Below are positions 44,496-57,800 of a stretch of DNA of 64,000 nucleotides, piece after piece. The position numbers were made by a program, and so were the translations under genes. How positions within the stretch are numbered: position 1 is the first letter of the stretch; every line of letters starts with the position of its first letter. The stretch is from Channallabes apus (Eukaryota > Chordata > Actinopteri > Siluriformes > Clariidae), in contig CM060112.1 in the NCBI GenBank assembly GCA_030522415.1, forward strand, positions 11,137,501 through 11,201,500, given 5' to 3'. The notes beneath the pieces were generated by a model that saw only the letters and a program-made list of their open reading frames with translations, ran no database searches and was not told where the DNA came from.

Positions 44496-44526
44496 AGATG
44501 ATGATGATGATGATGATGATGATGAG
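44496..44526. repeat. (GAT)n microsatellite
   Basis: About ten uninterrupted ATG/GAT units. Confidence 0.9.
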
Positions 44527-46875
44527 TGCACAGATAAAGATTAAGGAATGAAGCATTTAAGACCAAAGTCGTGCTCTTTTTAGGTAAAAATTAAGTGAAG
44601 GCTGCTTCCCACTGGTGCCACAATCAGTAGGTAGTCAAGTGGCATTGTGGGTAATATAGAAAACTTAACCAAGGTGAAAAGTCCATCCATTCTGACCACT
44701 CAAATTTTGGCAGACTTTATTTGCTAATCTCCAATACATTGTTGATCTAAGCTCCCTAGGCTCCATGTGATGTTCTTTGGCCATAGCTTGTGTATAGAGC
44801 TGGAAGAACATGTTTAATTTCACGAGGATAGGCTGCCTTGCTGAGAACTACCCAGCATGTAAAGCTCTCTAATATCATTTCTTATGGAGATCGTTTTTCA
44901 TCAAAATGGACCGACATTCACAAAGATTCACTTTTTTTATTTTTTTGAAAGACGGCAGGGAATGTCTTCTCCTATCTTAAATACGAGTATGGCTCATCTT
45001 TCTCTATCCACAAAATGACCGGGAGTTACCTCCTATTGTGCGGGACGATTTAAACCAGCGTGGGTATGAGCAGGCTTGCCCAGTGCAAGTCTATTCACTT
45101 CCTCTCGCCTTGAATGTTTTCCAGTCACCTAAGCGTATCCAGGACTACCCCTCCGATTAGAATACAAATGACCAGCCCCTTCCAGCGCTCCGTGATTGCC
45201 ACTATGTCACACCTCCCTCTGCTCACTCACTTCTCCTCCATTGTTCTCAAGAGGAGACTGACATGGAGGTAAACATGGTCCCAGGCCTCCGAAATGCACG
45301 GAGGAGCTCCTGAGGGGAAGGACTTCTAAAACTCCGCGTGCACGTTTTTCTGGGAGAACAGGAGGAGACGTGTCCGGCACTGTTTAATTCCGTGGGGAAC
45401 TTTGAAAGCGCGAGCAGCAGGAAGCTCTTTTGACATGACAAGACAAGGCACAGGATATAACCCACCACTAGGGTGAAGGAAAATGGTCGAAACAAACAAA
45501 GCCACTTCTTCCCTGGGAGTTGCAATGCTTTCAGACGTCTAAACCCTAGAAAGAACTCGGTAATCAGTCATCTGCTGACTTCTACTTCCTCGGTGAAGTT
45601 TGACGAAAGACAGACAAAATGTAAACACGTCCTGGGCAGTGGAGACGCTAAAAGCGTTGTATTCCATATTACTCCCTCCTTTAAAGGTGCCTTAGTCTAC
45701 TGGAAGTCTAGAGCTTACGTAGGTGAAGTAGGAATGATGAACCTGCCTTCCAGTCCGATCCACATACACAAAGCAGGCCCCTAATATCCATACAGTAGCT
45801 TTCAGTTAGATAGATGATGGTGTTAGCATGTTACCTTTAGCTGACCTCTGGCCATTCAACTGCATGAAAGCCAAATTAGAACAATATAAACATGATGTTT
45901 GGTGCATACTGATTTGAGAAAATGGTCAAAAGTGTCTTCTTTGGAAGGAGGCTTTCATATGATTGTCAACTTCAGACCAAAGTTCCAAGGTTTGCTGCAT
46001 TGGACCTACAGTAGCATTAAATCCATTTCTAAGAGGCAGCTCAACCAAAGCAACACCTTACCAGGACCTACCATTCGTTCCTCTTTTTAAAAAAAAAAAA
46101 ATCAATCATTGTTAGCAATTCTTGCAAATTCCCATCATGTTTTCCTTGTCAAACTGACTGAACCCCATGTAAACACAGATAAAGCAATCTGGACCAACCC
46201 GCAAAATTACTACTGTAAGACGAAGGCTTTTCTTAAATGGTAATTTTTCGTATTCTCTATATTTTTCAGGTTATTTATGCTAGTAAGAACAAAGAGAAAT
46301 AAAAAAAAACCAGACTATTGTACATTTGTGACTTGACACTCCCCAGATGCCCAGCATGAGTCCTGCCAAATTGGCATACACCTACATCAAAGGTGTCTAA
46401 GCCCTCTGTCTGATCAGTGTCTGCGCCCCTGGCAGCTGAGTGAGACCTTTTAAATATTTCAGCTGTCTGCCCTTTTCCTCCACCGCCTAAATCATCTGGC
46501 TAAACATGCTGCTAAAATGCTCCTCAGAAACAAGCTCAAATTAATCCTTCAGTGATTATCCAGCATAATATGTATCTTCCACATCTGTAGCATATTCACA
46601 ATTACCAAAGTCAATAATCTTGACACATTTTCCTACATTGAGTCAGGGACAGAAAAAACGCATTTGCTAAAAAAAAAAACATTTGAAACAGATAGTTTCT
46701 GGACAGTTAACATTGATGAATATTTTGTGTATGTGTTTGTGTAAATGTTTAAGGACATTAATTTTTTTCATATCTGATTTTATTTCAAATACACTTGGCA
46801 GATGTATTAATAAAAATCAGCTCAACCAAGTGAAGGTTTTGTAAATCTTTATTAGTTTTTCAACCTCAGAGGTTG
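44527..46875. other. No gene seen
   Basis: The minus-strand open frame at 45247-45525 begins with a hydrophobic stretch but has no recognisable family or splice context. The left limit of the following Tc1 copy is not visible, so 46750-46875 may belong to it. Confidence 0.3.
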
Positions 46876-46904
46876 TCTAAGAGAATATTGGGAGCAACAA
46901 CATC

Positions 46905-48299
46905 ATGAAGTCCAAAGAACACACCAGACAGGTCAGGGATAAAGTTATTGAGAAATTTGAAGCAGGCTTAGGCTACAAAAAGATTTCCAAAGCCCTGAAC
47001 ATCCCACGGAGCCACTGTTCAAGCGATCATTCAGAAATGGAAGGAGTATGGCACAACTGTAAACCTACCAAGACAAGGCCGTCCACCTAAACTCACAGGC
47101 CGAACAAGGAGACGCTGATCAGAAATGCAGCCAAGAGGCCCATGGTGACTCTGGACGAGCTGCAGAGATCTACAGCTCAGGTGGGGGAACCTGTCCATAG
47201 GACAACTATTAGTCGTGCACTGCACAAAGTTGGCCTTTATGGAAGAGTGGCAAGAAGAAAGCCATTGTTAACAGAAAACCATAAGAAGTCACGTGGAAGT
47301 GGAAGTCCCATGTGGAACTTTCTACAAGTCTATCTGAGTCTCGAATAACTACTGGACTCCATTTTACATCAACTATTATAACATCAATTAACATCAACTA
47401 TTATAGCTGAACCTAACACTTAACACTGTATAAATGCAGATCATTTCCTGCTATCTGTTTCACCCAGATGAGGATGGGTTCCCTGTCGAGTCTGGTTCCT
47501 CTCAAGGTTTCTTCCTATTACCATCTCAGGGAGTTTTTCCTTGCCACTGTCGCCCTCGGGCTTGCTCACCAGGGACTATCTGAACATTTTGATTCATACA
47601 CATTCACATTCCATACAAACTTAAATAATTCTTTTGATTGTGTAAAGCTGTTTTGAGACAATGTCAATTGTTAAAAGCGCTATACAAATAAAACTGAATT
47701 GAATTGAATTGAATTGAAGAAGGTGCTCTGGTCAGATGAGACCAAAATGGAACTTTTTGGCCAAAATGCAAAACGCAATGTGTGGCGGAAAACTACCACT
47801 GCACATCACTCTGAACACACCATCCCCACTGTCAAATATGGTGGTGGCAGCATCATGCTCTGGGGTGCTTCTCTTCAGCAGGGACAGGGAAGCTGGTCAG
47901 AGTTGATGGGGAGATAGATGGAGCCAAATACAGGGCAATCTTGGAAGAAAACCTCTTGGAGTCTGCAAAAGACTTGAGACTGGGGCGGAGGTTCACCTTC
48001 CTGCAGGACAACGACCCTAAACATAAAGCCAGGGCAACAATGGAATGGTTTAAAACAAAACATATCCATGTGTTAGAATGGCCCAGTCAAAGTCCAGATC
48101 TAAATCCAATGGAGAATCTGTGGCAAGATCTGAAAACTGCTGTTCACAAACGCTGCCCATCTAATCTGACTGAGCTGGAGCTGTTTTGAAAAGAAGAATG
48201 GGCAACGATTTCAGTCTCTAGAAGTGCAAAGTTGGTAGAGACATACCCTAAAAGACTGGCAGCTGTAATTGCAGCAAAAGGTGGTTCTACAAAGTATTG
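46905..48299 (+). pseudogene. Tc1 transposase pseudogene
   Basis: The N-terminus reads MKSKEHTRQVRDKVIEKFEA, then a one-base shift near 47012 disrupts the first helix-turn-helix and a second shift lies near 47110. The segment before the catalytic domain (around 47290-47330) is deleted or rearranged and followed by an inserted repeat. The gene resumes at 47717 with KKVLWSDETKMELFG (first catalytic Asp), a shift near 47865, then LQDNDPKHK (second Asp) and SPDLNPMENLW (Glu). A TGA at 48187-48189 replaces a sense codon. The final residues before TGA at 48298 are GGSTKY. The DDE residues survive, but the gene cannot give a full protein. Confidence 0.85.
47331..47716 (+). mobile_element. Retroposon-like repeat with (GAATT)n tail, inserted in Tc1
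   Basis: Landmarks are GATGAGGATGGGTTCCCTG, CTCAAGGTTTCTTCC, CATCTCAGGGAGTTTTTCC, GCTGTTTTGAGACAATGTC and GCGCTATACAAATAAA, ending in four GAATT units. A short repeated tail indicates a non-LTR mechanism. Related minus-strand copies are at 21935-22125 and 30588-30930. It splits the Tc1 gene just before KKVLWSDET, so it is younger than that Tc1 copy. Confidence 0.8.
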
Positions 48300-48517
48300 A
48301 CTCAGGGGGCTGAATAATTACGCACACCCCACTTTTCAGTTATTTATTTGTAAAAAAATGTTTGGAATCATGTATGATTTTCGTTCCACTTCTCACGTGT
48401 ACATCACTTTGTATTGGTCTTTCACGTGGAATTCCAATAAAATTGATTCATGTTTGTGGCTGTAATGTGACAAAATGTGGAAAAATTCAAGGGGGCCGAA
48501 TACTTTTGCAAGCCACT

Positions 48518-48579
48518 ATATATATATATATATATATATATATTACTGTATATATATATATATATATACTGTATATATA
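48518..48579. repeat. (TA)n microsatellite
   Basis: Alternating TA broken by two CTG triplets, giving TACTGTA at 48544-48550 and 48567-48573. These look like excision footprints inside the TA run. Confidence 0.9.
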
Positions 48580-48750
48580 CACTACAGGCCAAAAGTTTGG
48601 ACACACCTTCACTCATTCAGTAACTCCACATGTGTTCATTCATAGTATTGATGCCTTCAGTGAGAATCTACTATGTAAATGGTCATGAAAATAAAGAAAA
48701 CACATCGACAGATAGATGAGAAGGTGTGTCCAAACTTTTGGCCTGTACTG
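48580..48750. mobile_element. Tc1-like MITE, 171 bp
   Basis: The ends CACTACAGGCCAAAAGTTTG and CAAACTTTTGGCCTGTACTG are inverted and flanked by TA. Inner sequence GGACACACCTTC/GAAGGTGTGTCC extends the repeat to about 31 bp. It is inserted in the TA run next to the dead Tc1. Confidence 0.9.
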
Positions 48751-49146
48751 TATATAGCACTGGAGCACAAGTTAAATTCTTTTAAACCTTGTCGTATTGC
48801 ACTGCAGACGTTTCAGAGGTTTGGTCCTGAAGCTTAAATTTCAGGAGGATGTCTGGTTTGGAGACATTTTTACTGGTGAGAAACTGACTGTAAGTCCAGA
48901 TTCACAACAGCCAAAGTGCTGTACAGTATTCACTAGACTGTACGGGTTTACCGGTTATAACGATGTAAGACAGAAAACCACACAGCAGGTACGGACGATA
49001 TGAAAATAAGACATCGGGCTCATGACGCTTAGATGATATTCACGTCAGTTTTATTATCCTGTGTGTGACGAGTATATTGTGATTGTTTCAGGATACCTGG
49101 TAATAAACAAACATGTATGTACATATGAAATAACAAAAACCTAATA
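48751..49146. other. No gene seen
   Basis: No recognisable repeat or coding signal. TACAGTA is at 48922. Confidence 0.35.
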
Positions 49147-49149
49147 GTG

Positions 49150-49220
<71 letters not shown>
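49147..49220. repeat. (TAA)n microsatellite
   Basis: About 24 uninterrupted units. This is the longest trinucleotide run in the window. Confidence 0.95.
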
Positions 49221-49223
<3 letters not shown>

Positions 49224-49369
49224 CCCTTCATAGATTACTAATAAACATTTAAATATTATTCTGAGAAGCAGCATATTAAAGTGCAATGTGTTGGTGCATT
49301 TATAACTGCACCTCATCAAGTAACTCACAGACCTCACATTTCCCTGGGTAAATATTTACTTTTTGTCCA

Positions 49370-49520
49370 CACAGCTCCAGGGTTTGGTCCAGAGCTAAAG
49401 TTACTGCCCCTGTGCAGTTCTGCACGTTTTCCCACACAGGCGCCCTTCAGTTCCCTCCCTCCTACAAAGAACATGCCTGTACGTAAACTGACAACACTAA
49501 ATTGCCCATGGAGTGAGATT

Positions 49521-49557
<37 letters not shown>

Positions 49558-49620
49558 GCATGATGGTGACCAATCCGGCATGTATTCCTGCCTCACTTCC
49601 AATGTTCAGGATCAAAAACT
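49370..49620 (+). repeat. Decayed SINE-like repeat with (GT)n
   Basis: CTCCAGGGTTTGGTCCAGAG, GTGCAGTTCTGCACGTTTTC, CTAAATTGCCCATGGAGTG, a (GT)n at 49526-49556, and TGTATTCCTGCCTCACTTCC follow the order of a SINE-like family variant. Confidence 0.55.
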
Positions 49621-49811
49621 TAAATAAAAAAAAATAAAAAATAATAATAATATATGAGAAGATATCTTTATTGTCACCACACACATATAATGATATATAA
49701 TTTGGATCAAAGCTAGTAAATATAGTAGAACCAAACTTGTTGGTATGGTGCACACAGTGAGTCGGAATTATTTAATGCATATATCTGGTTTAAATCTTTT
49801 TTTCATTATGT

Positions 49812-49880
49812 GTTCATTTATTTATGTATTTATGTATTTATTTATTTATTTATTTAGTTAGTTAGTTAATTAGTTAGTCA
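49812..49880. repeat. (TTTA)n / (TTAG)n tract
   Basis: Imperfect tetranucleotide repeats in series: TTTA then TTAG. Confidence 0.85.
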
Positions 49881-52832
49881 CTGATTAATTGTATCAGTTT
49901 CTGTAAGGTGTCCCATGATGAGGTGCTGATTTCTTGCCAATTAAATGTGGATATGAAAATGAAAACTTTTTTTTTTTTTTTTTACAAAATGAGTTATGGT
50001 GAAAGCTTATTCAGGAATATATTTTTTCCGATGTGAATAAACAGCTTATGTGGAAAAAAAGAGAGAAAGAAAACAATGCTAGAATGAATCACAGCAGTGA
50101 ATTGTTGGTTCTATAAAAGATCTATTTAATATTGGATTACAGAGTCAACGCCATGGTCATGTAGAAAAAGTATGCAGCGTAATGTACCACTATCTTCTTC
50201 AAACTTTGCGCCTTTTTATAACGTCCCCTTATGCAGATGAAGATAAACCAGCAAAATATGAAAAGTATGTAAGGTTTTGGATGATGTTGTATCATCTGGA
50301 GTATTGGCTTCGCTGAAAAAAACGCAAGTGCAATAACACTATATCTCTAAGCGATGCATTTTAAATCTTCTCCCTCTGGCATTCCTATGGAATATATCTG
50401 CTTTCATTAGTATTCTTCAGAGCAAACATTGTTACCCATCTGGCCCCAAAGTGAAAGGTTAACACAAAAGCGGGACGACTTTCAAAGGTGGACCCCCGAA
50501 AAACCCACACAAAAAAACAACAACACATAATAAAGCACAATATAGTGTATGGATTGAGTTTACCGACTCTTGAAACTTCGGCTTTCCCAAGGAATTACAG
50601 TTCCTTGTACTGTATGTTCAGGTTTTTCTAAGAAACGTTGATCAGACAGCTGACTTACGTAACCTGATTATACCGACGTTGTTCTTTCACTTAATGTCAA
50701 AGCAGTAAAGTGGAGAAATAAAACACCAGCAGTAGAGATGAGAAAACACTGAGTGATAAGGATGAGCAGACTCTCTGATGAGAACACTACGCTATAGCTC
50801 CTTCACACTGCTCGCATGGGAACACTCAGAGTCTGTGCTTTCCTCCGACACGTCGTGAATAAAAACGAGTTTTTTTTTTTTTTTTTAGAGTGACACGTTC
50901 ACGGCACATTTGGTTCCCGCACTTTCGATCTTTACCCCCCGTCGATGCAGTTGCATCTTGTGTTTAAGAGCCTCTTTTCCCACTCGCTGACGGAGACGGC
51001 TGGCTTAAGGGAACTTGAGTGAGGGTTTGGAAAGACTTTAGTGTACTGTGGGAATAATTTACAGCCGTGCCACATTTAATTCCTCTCAGTGCGGCCAAAG
51101 GCACTCAGCCCAGTGTGAGAAAAAAGCGGGATTCTTTTAGATATGAGAGTTGCGGAGACAATCTTGGGGATTATATGAGTATTTATATGTCTATAGATCC
51201 GGTAAACATTTGCAGAATCTCAATCAGGACAAAATTGTCAGGTTTAGTTTGTTTAGGATAATTAAATGCACCCACCAATGAGGGGGAAAAAAAAAACATT
51301 GGTTGGGGTGGAAGGGACAAAAGCGTCTCATAAAATGCTTTCATTCGTTGGTCAGAAAGGAAAACATTCCTGGGTGTGTGGAGAAATCTCAGAAATCGGA
51401 AAAAAGCACTGAAAAACGGGAACGCCAATAAATAAATGATTAGATAATTATATAAATAAACAGAATATATTTTCTCGTTTTGTTTGTCAGGTCCAATTTA
51501 GAGAAAAAGGAGGCAGAGGAGCCCAAGAGTGCGAGAGAAAGAGAGACACACATTGGCTGTGCTCTTAGGCAGGGAAGGAGGAGCATAGCGTTATTCTCTC
51601 TTTCCCATATCGGTCACTGTGACACTAGCCAATCAGGAGCATCTGGGAGCTTATGTAAGTAGAAGGTGGCGGATAGCGCTTTCCTTAAAGTGAGTGTTAC
51701 TCTGCTGCTCCAGTTCATGAGATATCCTTTGCCCTCTCTGGTTCGTTGCTATCAGATGATGGGGAAAACTATGCCTGATGAGTGGGAATTGATCATAAAT
51801 TAATAATGGTGGAAAATTTAATAAACAAATCCAGAAAATGTGGAATGTCTGCAGCGCTACAGCTTGGTCCATCAATCAAAATGTCTCAGGAGTCGGGCTG
51901 AATCAGATTCAAAAGTCGTTCTCTCTGCAATCAACCACTAGAGTCCATATGAAACTGGACTAGGACGTCGATCAGACTTTCTTAGAGCACTGGTGTTTGG
52001 TATGATTGCTGAGTAAAATAAATTTAGATTTAAATGGACTGAACGCTGCCAAGCCCTCAAGTCATGTCAAGCATGTACCTGCTAATTAATTATTGACCTC
52101 GAGCACACCATCTCAACAGCACGAGAACCGAGTTGAGCGAAAACCGATCGATCGCTATTCCAATGTCGATGTCACACATCACAAGAATAGCTTCAGTTTT
52201 AAAACAATGCAGTTAACGGTAAAGAAATACAAAGGTCAAAGGTTAAGAATCAAGAAGGCAGCCTGCCTTGCTAATCTGAGAACTTTACTTTGTCAAGGAA
52301 AACTAATGGAATGCATTAGTTTTCTAATAATGTGCTTTCAAAAAAGAAATCAGGCGTGAAATATTCCACCTCACACTGCCGCACACTGCCCTAAAGTAAG
52401 TGTCTAAATAAAAAGTCTAAAAAGTCTGAAAAAAAGGTTGAAATGTACAAAAGAACAAAATAATATGCGATATGGAAGTCAAAGCCTATCACAACTGTTT
52501 TTAAGCATGTAGTGCTACAGTAAGTTAGCGATTTGTTGAAAGACTTGCAACAAACACCTGAACATTAAACCCTGTCCGAGGAGCCTGGGCAAAAAAAGAT
52601 CAGTTTAAAAACTCTTGTTTAAAAACTCTTGTTTTTTGAGTAAAATATAGTCCACAGTGAAATCTCAGTGAATTCCTACAGCTCATTAGTCATTAGTTCA
52701 TTATTTTGATCCTCACTTTATCATGGTGTCATGGTGGATCCAGAGTCAGAAAACCTGAAGTGAAGCTCCCGTAGAGCCTGGATGAGACACCAGTCTTGAC
52801 CAAAGACATATGAAAGCAATGTTTATCTGCGA
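49881..52832. other. No gene seen
   Basis: T-runs occur at 49966-49983 and 50872-50888. The part at 51510-51720 is purine- and GC-richer, with AGCCAATCAGGAGC (CCAAT-box type) near 51629, and could be regulatory, but I find no exon. Confidence 0.3.
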
Positions 52833-53140
52833 TGGCGGCATGGTGGCTTTAGTGGATAGCACTGTCGCCTTGCACCTCCAGGGTCCGGGTTCGATTCCTG
52901 TCCATTTTCCTGCTTGGTGGGTTTCCTCTGGGTACTCCGGTTTCCTCCCACAGTTCAAAGACATGCAGATTAGGTTAATTGGCGTTCCCAAATTGACCGG
53001 AGTGTTTGTATGTGTGTGTGTGTGTGTGCGCCCTGCAATGGATTTGCACCCTGTCCAGGGTGTACCCCACCTCGTGCCCTAAGTCGCCTGGGATAGGCTT
53101 CATGCCCCCCGTGACCCTGATACAGGGTCAAACATGTATA
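52833..53140 (+). mobile_element. Near full-length SINE-like repeat
   Basis: It has head GGCGGCATGGTGGCTTTAGT, B-box-like GGGTTCGATTCC, central block GGTACTCCGGTTTCCTCC, (GT)n at about 53010-53029, CACCCTGTCCAGGGTGTACC, and a tail decayed to CTGATACAGGGTCAAACATG. Confidence 0.85.
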
Positions 53141-53274
53141 TGTGCAATACTGTTACTGGAATATTCAAACCAAATGAACGTGATAAAACATCTTTACCAG
53201 AACAGAGGCCTTGCTCACGTTACCAGTCTGAAGAAACTAAAAGCCCCAATGTGACATAGATTTAATGGGTTTTA

Positions 53275-53730
53275 GGTCCATCATATAGTCCTAGACTGGA
53301 TATATGCCCGATGTTTGGTCATGTGACTTGAATGAGAATGGTCAGGTTCAGAATTTATGCGACGTTTTTGCCTGTGTGCATTCAGTAACTACGGGTAGAG
53401 TGGGGATTTCGTAGAAATGTTAGCAATAGCTGATAATTTCTTCCTTCTTTTGGACTTCCTCAAGAGCAAAATCCTAAAGGTGTTTATTGTCAAAATCAAA
53501 CGCACTGTTTGAAATGAATGGACGGTTGCACAAATTCGACAGGTTTTAACCCAGATGGCGCAAGAAAAGACGTATCGATTTGCGCGTGTCTGCCATTTCG
53601 GAGGACAGACGTGTCTCCGCGTTAGAGTCAGATAAACATCACTTGTAATTATGAACGTGAACAGTCATGACGTGCAAATGCAATCTGGCACAGGAAAAGA
53701 AATGCAAAAGAACGGATGTGAACGTCGCAG
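53275..53730. repeat. Dispersed element copy B, related to 41640-42137
   Basis: Same ordered landmarks as copy A: CATGTGACTTGAATGAGAAT, TGTTTGAAATGAATGGACGG, TATCGATTTGCGCGTG, CACTTGTAATTATGAACGTG, GTGAACGTCGCAG. Divergence is high, so both are old. Confidence 0.6.
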
Positions 53731-54337
53731 TGGTGTCGATATCAGAGCTGCTGGTATATTCGGCAGTGTCACCATGTCCCTCTGTCTGCTCCACAGCACT
53801 GACGTTTCTAGCCAATGATCCTCAGTCAGCTGTGGAACAATCCCTGTCTTGTGCTTTATTCACGACTAGGGCTTATAAGTCTTAATTGTATTACTCTCAT
53901 CCAAATTGAGTTGGGGGGGGGCAGGCTTAAAAAAAATGGAATTCTGATTTAATGAAAAGTAACATAATCCTAGAGCACTGGAGAAAATGCTTTAAGAGCG
54001 AATATTATGCTGGCCCATGCCTAAGAGGATTAAACACTGTTAAATTGAAAAAGAAAATGACAAAAGGAGAGAGAGAGAGAGAGAGAGAGAATAATGAAAT
54101 GCAAAGGTGAGCAGGTCAGAAAAAGACAATGCACACTACTGTATCTGGTCAATAAATACACACAGCGTAGGTTATTACTAGAAACAGGTCAATTTCAGGT
54201 AAAATATGAGATTTTTGGTCCTTGATGTTATTGATACTAAAATTAGTGTTAATTAAGGAAAGAAATCACATTCTGTTGAAATCGCATCCTGCTGTGGGGA
54301 AGAGGTGATGTTTACAACCCTCATGTTTAGGGATATA
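53731..54337. other. No gene seen
   Basis: A G-run (53912-53920) and (GA)n at 54064-54090. No gene. Confidence 0.35.
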
Positions 54338-54837
54338 CACTACCGCTCAAAAGTTTGTGATCGCTTTCACATTTCTTTGTTTTTGTTTATTGATTTATTT
54401 TCTACATTCTACAACAATACTGGGGATTTTAAAGCTATTAAGTAACACATATAGAATTAGGTAATTATGTAACAACAACAACAACAACAACAGCAACAGT
54501 CAGTTGTTATTTTAAGACATGAAGGTCAGCTGTTCTGGAATTTTTCTGGCAAGAACAGTGTCATGTCAAGTGCATTCGCAAAACCCATTAAGCACCATGA
54601 TGGAACTTGCTGTCATGAAGACATGAGACCAGGAAAGCAAGACCAAAACGTTACCTCTGCTGCAAAGGAGAAGTTCATTCAGAGTTACCAGCCTCAGAAA
54701 TCACCAATTAACAAACAGTACAGAACGGTTATGAAGGCTTTACAAATCATAAGTAGCAGACGCATCTCCACATTACCTGTTCAAAGGAGAAACAAACATG
54801 GAGTTAGAAAGTGATCCCAAACTTTTGAGCAGTAGTG
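54338..54837. mobile_element. Tc1-like deletion derivative with transposase remnant
   Basis: The ends CACTACCGCTCAAAAGTTTG and CAAACTTTTGAGCAGTAGTG are inverted and flanked by TA (54336-54337, 54838-54839). The plus-strand interior from about 54647 reads VTSAAKEKFIQS, then after a shift ISSRRISTLPVQRRNKHG. This resembles the second helix-turn-helix region of Tc1 transposases (VTSAAEDKFIRV...RHISTSTVQRRLRESG). The catalytic domain is absent. An (AAC)n run lies at 54472-54492. Confidence 0.85.
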
Positions 54838-54839
54838 TA

Positions 54840-57800
54840 TTCGAACCATATTTGCACAAATTGTCTTCGTATCTTACGTTATCTTATCTTAATTCATTGT
54901 AGATACCATCTAGACTATCTACAATGTCAAATACTGGTGGCTCAGTGATAGGTGTGTTTGATACCAAGCCATTGGATGCAGCACATCCTTACTTCTGGTC
55001 TAAGATCAGATGGACCACCATGGACTCCTTAACAGGAGCAGCAGACATGTACAGCATTGGCGATGTCATCCACATCCTCTCAGATGATCATCAATGACCA
55101 TTTTGTTATTGTCATACATTTTATCCACTTCCAGCCACATTAATGCTGTGAAATATTCATTTTAGTTAACAACTTACTTCCTGTTATGTGTCGAAAAAAA
55201 CGTCATTTCGAGCATGCACTCTTGTGAGGTACTTTGCTTGGAAGCACCATACCACGGATTGGCTTTACAGGTATATACTGCGAATATTTTTTTCTTCTTT
55301 TTTACAACCGATGCATTTAAAATACTCCACATTCCTTGGCTGATTAGCACCCTAGCCCACATCTCAAACCAGGGAGGAGAAAAGCCCTGTGAGACCACTT
55401 TTTCCTCCCCTTTCAAGTCTTTCAAGACCTTCAGACTTGAAAGGTAATGGCATAGAAGGCTGATGCTTACTGAATATGTCTGTGAATCTCAAGGTCACGT
55501 CTACCCTTAAAGTCTAAGAGCAATTACCTACGGTCCCTGCAAACCAAAGACGAAAAAGAGAAATCCCGAATGAGGTGAACTGGACAGCGGGAAGGGGCGG
55601 TGAGGAAGGAGCGTGAAGAAAGAGACGCATTAGTATAATGCGCTAAGAAGCCAAAACAGCTGATATAAACGAGGTAATAAATAAGAAAGGACGGGTGAGT
55701 GAAAAGTGTGAAGAATCACATACAGACCGATCGCTGACTGACTCGATAATTGTTCACGCCTCTGAAAACTCTCTCATTGTGCACAGGGCCATTGTAGCAC
55801 CATTGTGCTCCATTTGGACACAGAAGACAGCTAAAGGATTGAACCCCAAGATTAATGTCTTTCCTTGTGTCCACTACACACTCCATAAAAACCTCCCCTT
55901 CACTTAAGCGCACTGTTTAACACTCTCCTTTCTCTTTGGCATGGTGTTTAGCGAAGTTTCAGTGTCATTATCAAAGACGGTCTGTACCCCCCCCCCCCCC
56001 CCACACCAGTAAATGATCATTACAGTTACAGTATTAGAATGAAATGAAAGCATAATTATCACACTTAATTATATCATGACTAATGAATCAGTCTAATGAA
56101 TTCGATTATTAAGTAATGATTCAAAACTTTAAATCTTTTCTTAGAAAATAAGTTACTTGTGTCCTTTGAAAATACTTGTCGTTAGTCCACTTTTCACATC
56201 TTTCTCGAGCTGAAAAGACATTTTTTTCCTGCTTTGTAAAAAAGTTGCTAAAACCACAGCCATTGTGTTTGCCTTCACTCTCTCCTAAGCGATGTTCATT
56301 TCGCTTCCCTGACTCAATCATTTAGTGAGCAGAGCCAAATGCCCAAGTCACCACTCTGCCTGTGCCAAGAACTCATCTGTTTCCCCGGTTTCAACCCTGA
56401 GATTCTCATTTCTCCTGACCTGTCGTCATACTTCTATACCTAATGAATACAATGTCACCTGAAGAATCATTTAAAAGCACTCAGCCGTTATCCTGAAGGT
56501 ATTAAAGAAGACGCTTTTTTTCCGATAGACAGTCAGCTTTGATTTTGCTCTATGAAACAGTTCAGTTTATAAAACTTTAGTAAACCTGGAAAACTGGCTT
56601 TGAAATTCAACAATTTTGGTCAGCTGGTAGGTGTGCAGTGGATCATAAAACAAATGGTTTGGATCATATCACGGTTTTTAGTCATGAATTACGTACTATT
56701 ATCATTTCCATTTGAAAAATATGAAGTGTATTCAATGCAAGGAACCTTTATTTAATACATTTTATTGTAATCAAAATTAGGCTATTTGTTAGTGACACAA
56801 TGTACGTGCATATATAATTGGGCTACAGTACAACAATCATTACAGATTTGTGTTGTTATTTGGCTTGGCATTTATTGAAACGGGCAGGTATTCAGCACTG
56901 CACTGGGTGATTTGGTCTGCATGATCTGGCAACCCTGACATGCACAAAGAAAGCATGTAGATGAGTGTGATTGAGGGGTAAATATACACAATGAACATTG
57001 TACAAGTAAAAAATATAATTTGTGAGTTTTATTTTTTAACTCAGGAATGGGTCTAAGTATAACACCATACAGCATCAGTAAAATTTTATTTCATGCTACG
57101 ATGGCTTATAGCACAAGACACTGATCGTGAGTGTAGGCACTCTCTAGAGAAAAGAGCTATCCACCCACTTTTGCATGCACGAGAAAACTTTTAGAATTTT
57201 AAAATCCTTTACAAAGATTAGATATTAAAAAAAATTATTAAATTCAGTCTAATTCAATGAATGAATTAACAACCCTTAATATCCAACCTTAATATTAACA
57301 ACCCTTAATATTGCAATTCAAATAATTATTTTTTATATTATGAAAATATTACTGTCATAATTATTCTGTCATATAACTTTATCCACCCGTAGTTCTTATA
57401 CATTATATATCAATATACTGTATATATCATTTATGGCAACCATACTTTATTTTTGTGCATTATTTCTTTTATTATTTAGAAGCAGAACAAAACATTTATA
57501 TTTTTAGTGGCACTTGCGAAGCAAAGCATCACTTGTATTATCTAAACCCAAACAATACCAAATCCCAACAATATATAACTGATGGGTTTTTTTTTTCAGT
57601 TAGTAACCTAGTGTACCAGCGTACGTATATATATTTATTGATGGAAACATTAAAGCATTTATGCAATTCGCTCTGGATAGACCAAATTTGACGGATTCTA
57701 TGCAGAGCAAGAATGTTTTTTTAAATATAAAAATTTAAATATAAAGCCACATTTTATAAGGCTCGCAAGCGGTGCCAGAACATACCCCGCAAGAGAATAT

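Larger units (their letters stand above)
46876..48517 (+). mobile_element. Dead Tc1-like element, interrupted
   Basis: This copy is from a different Tc1 subfamily than 10126-11745. The transposase gene and right terminal repeat remain (ending GGCCGAATACTTTTGCAAGCCACT at 48517). I could not find a matching left end, so the element is truncated or rearranged there. A 386-bp repeat sits inside the gene. Confidence 0.85.

Noticed and set aside
45247..45525. 92-codon minus-strand frame with a hydrophobic N-terminal stretch, considered as a first exon of the LDLR-family gene
   Set aside because: The hydrophobic stretch is not at a convincing signal-peptide position, there is no donor in a suitable phase and no downstream LDLa homology.
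51510..51720. Promoter of a host gene (CCAAT box, purine-rich block)
   Set aside because: Only one motif is present and no first exon or donor could be assigned.
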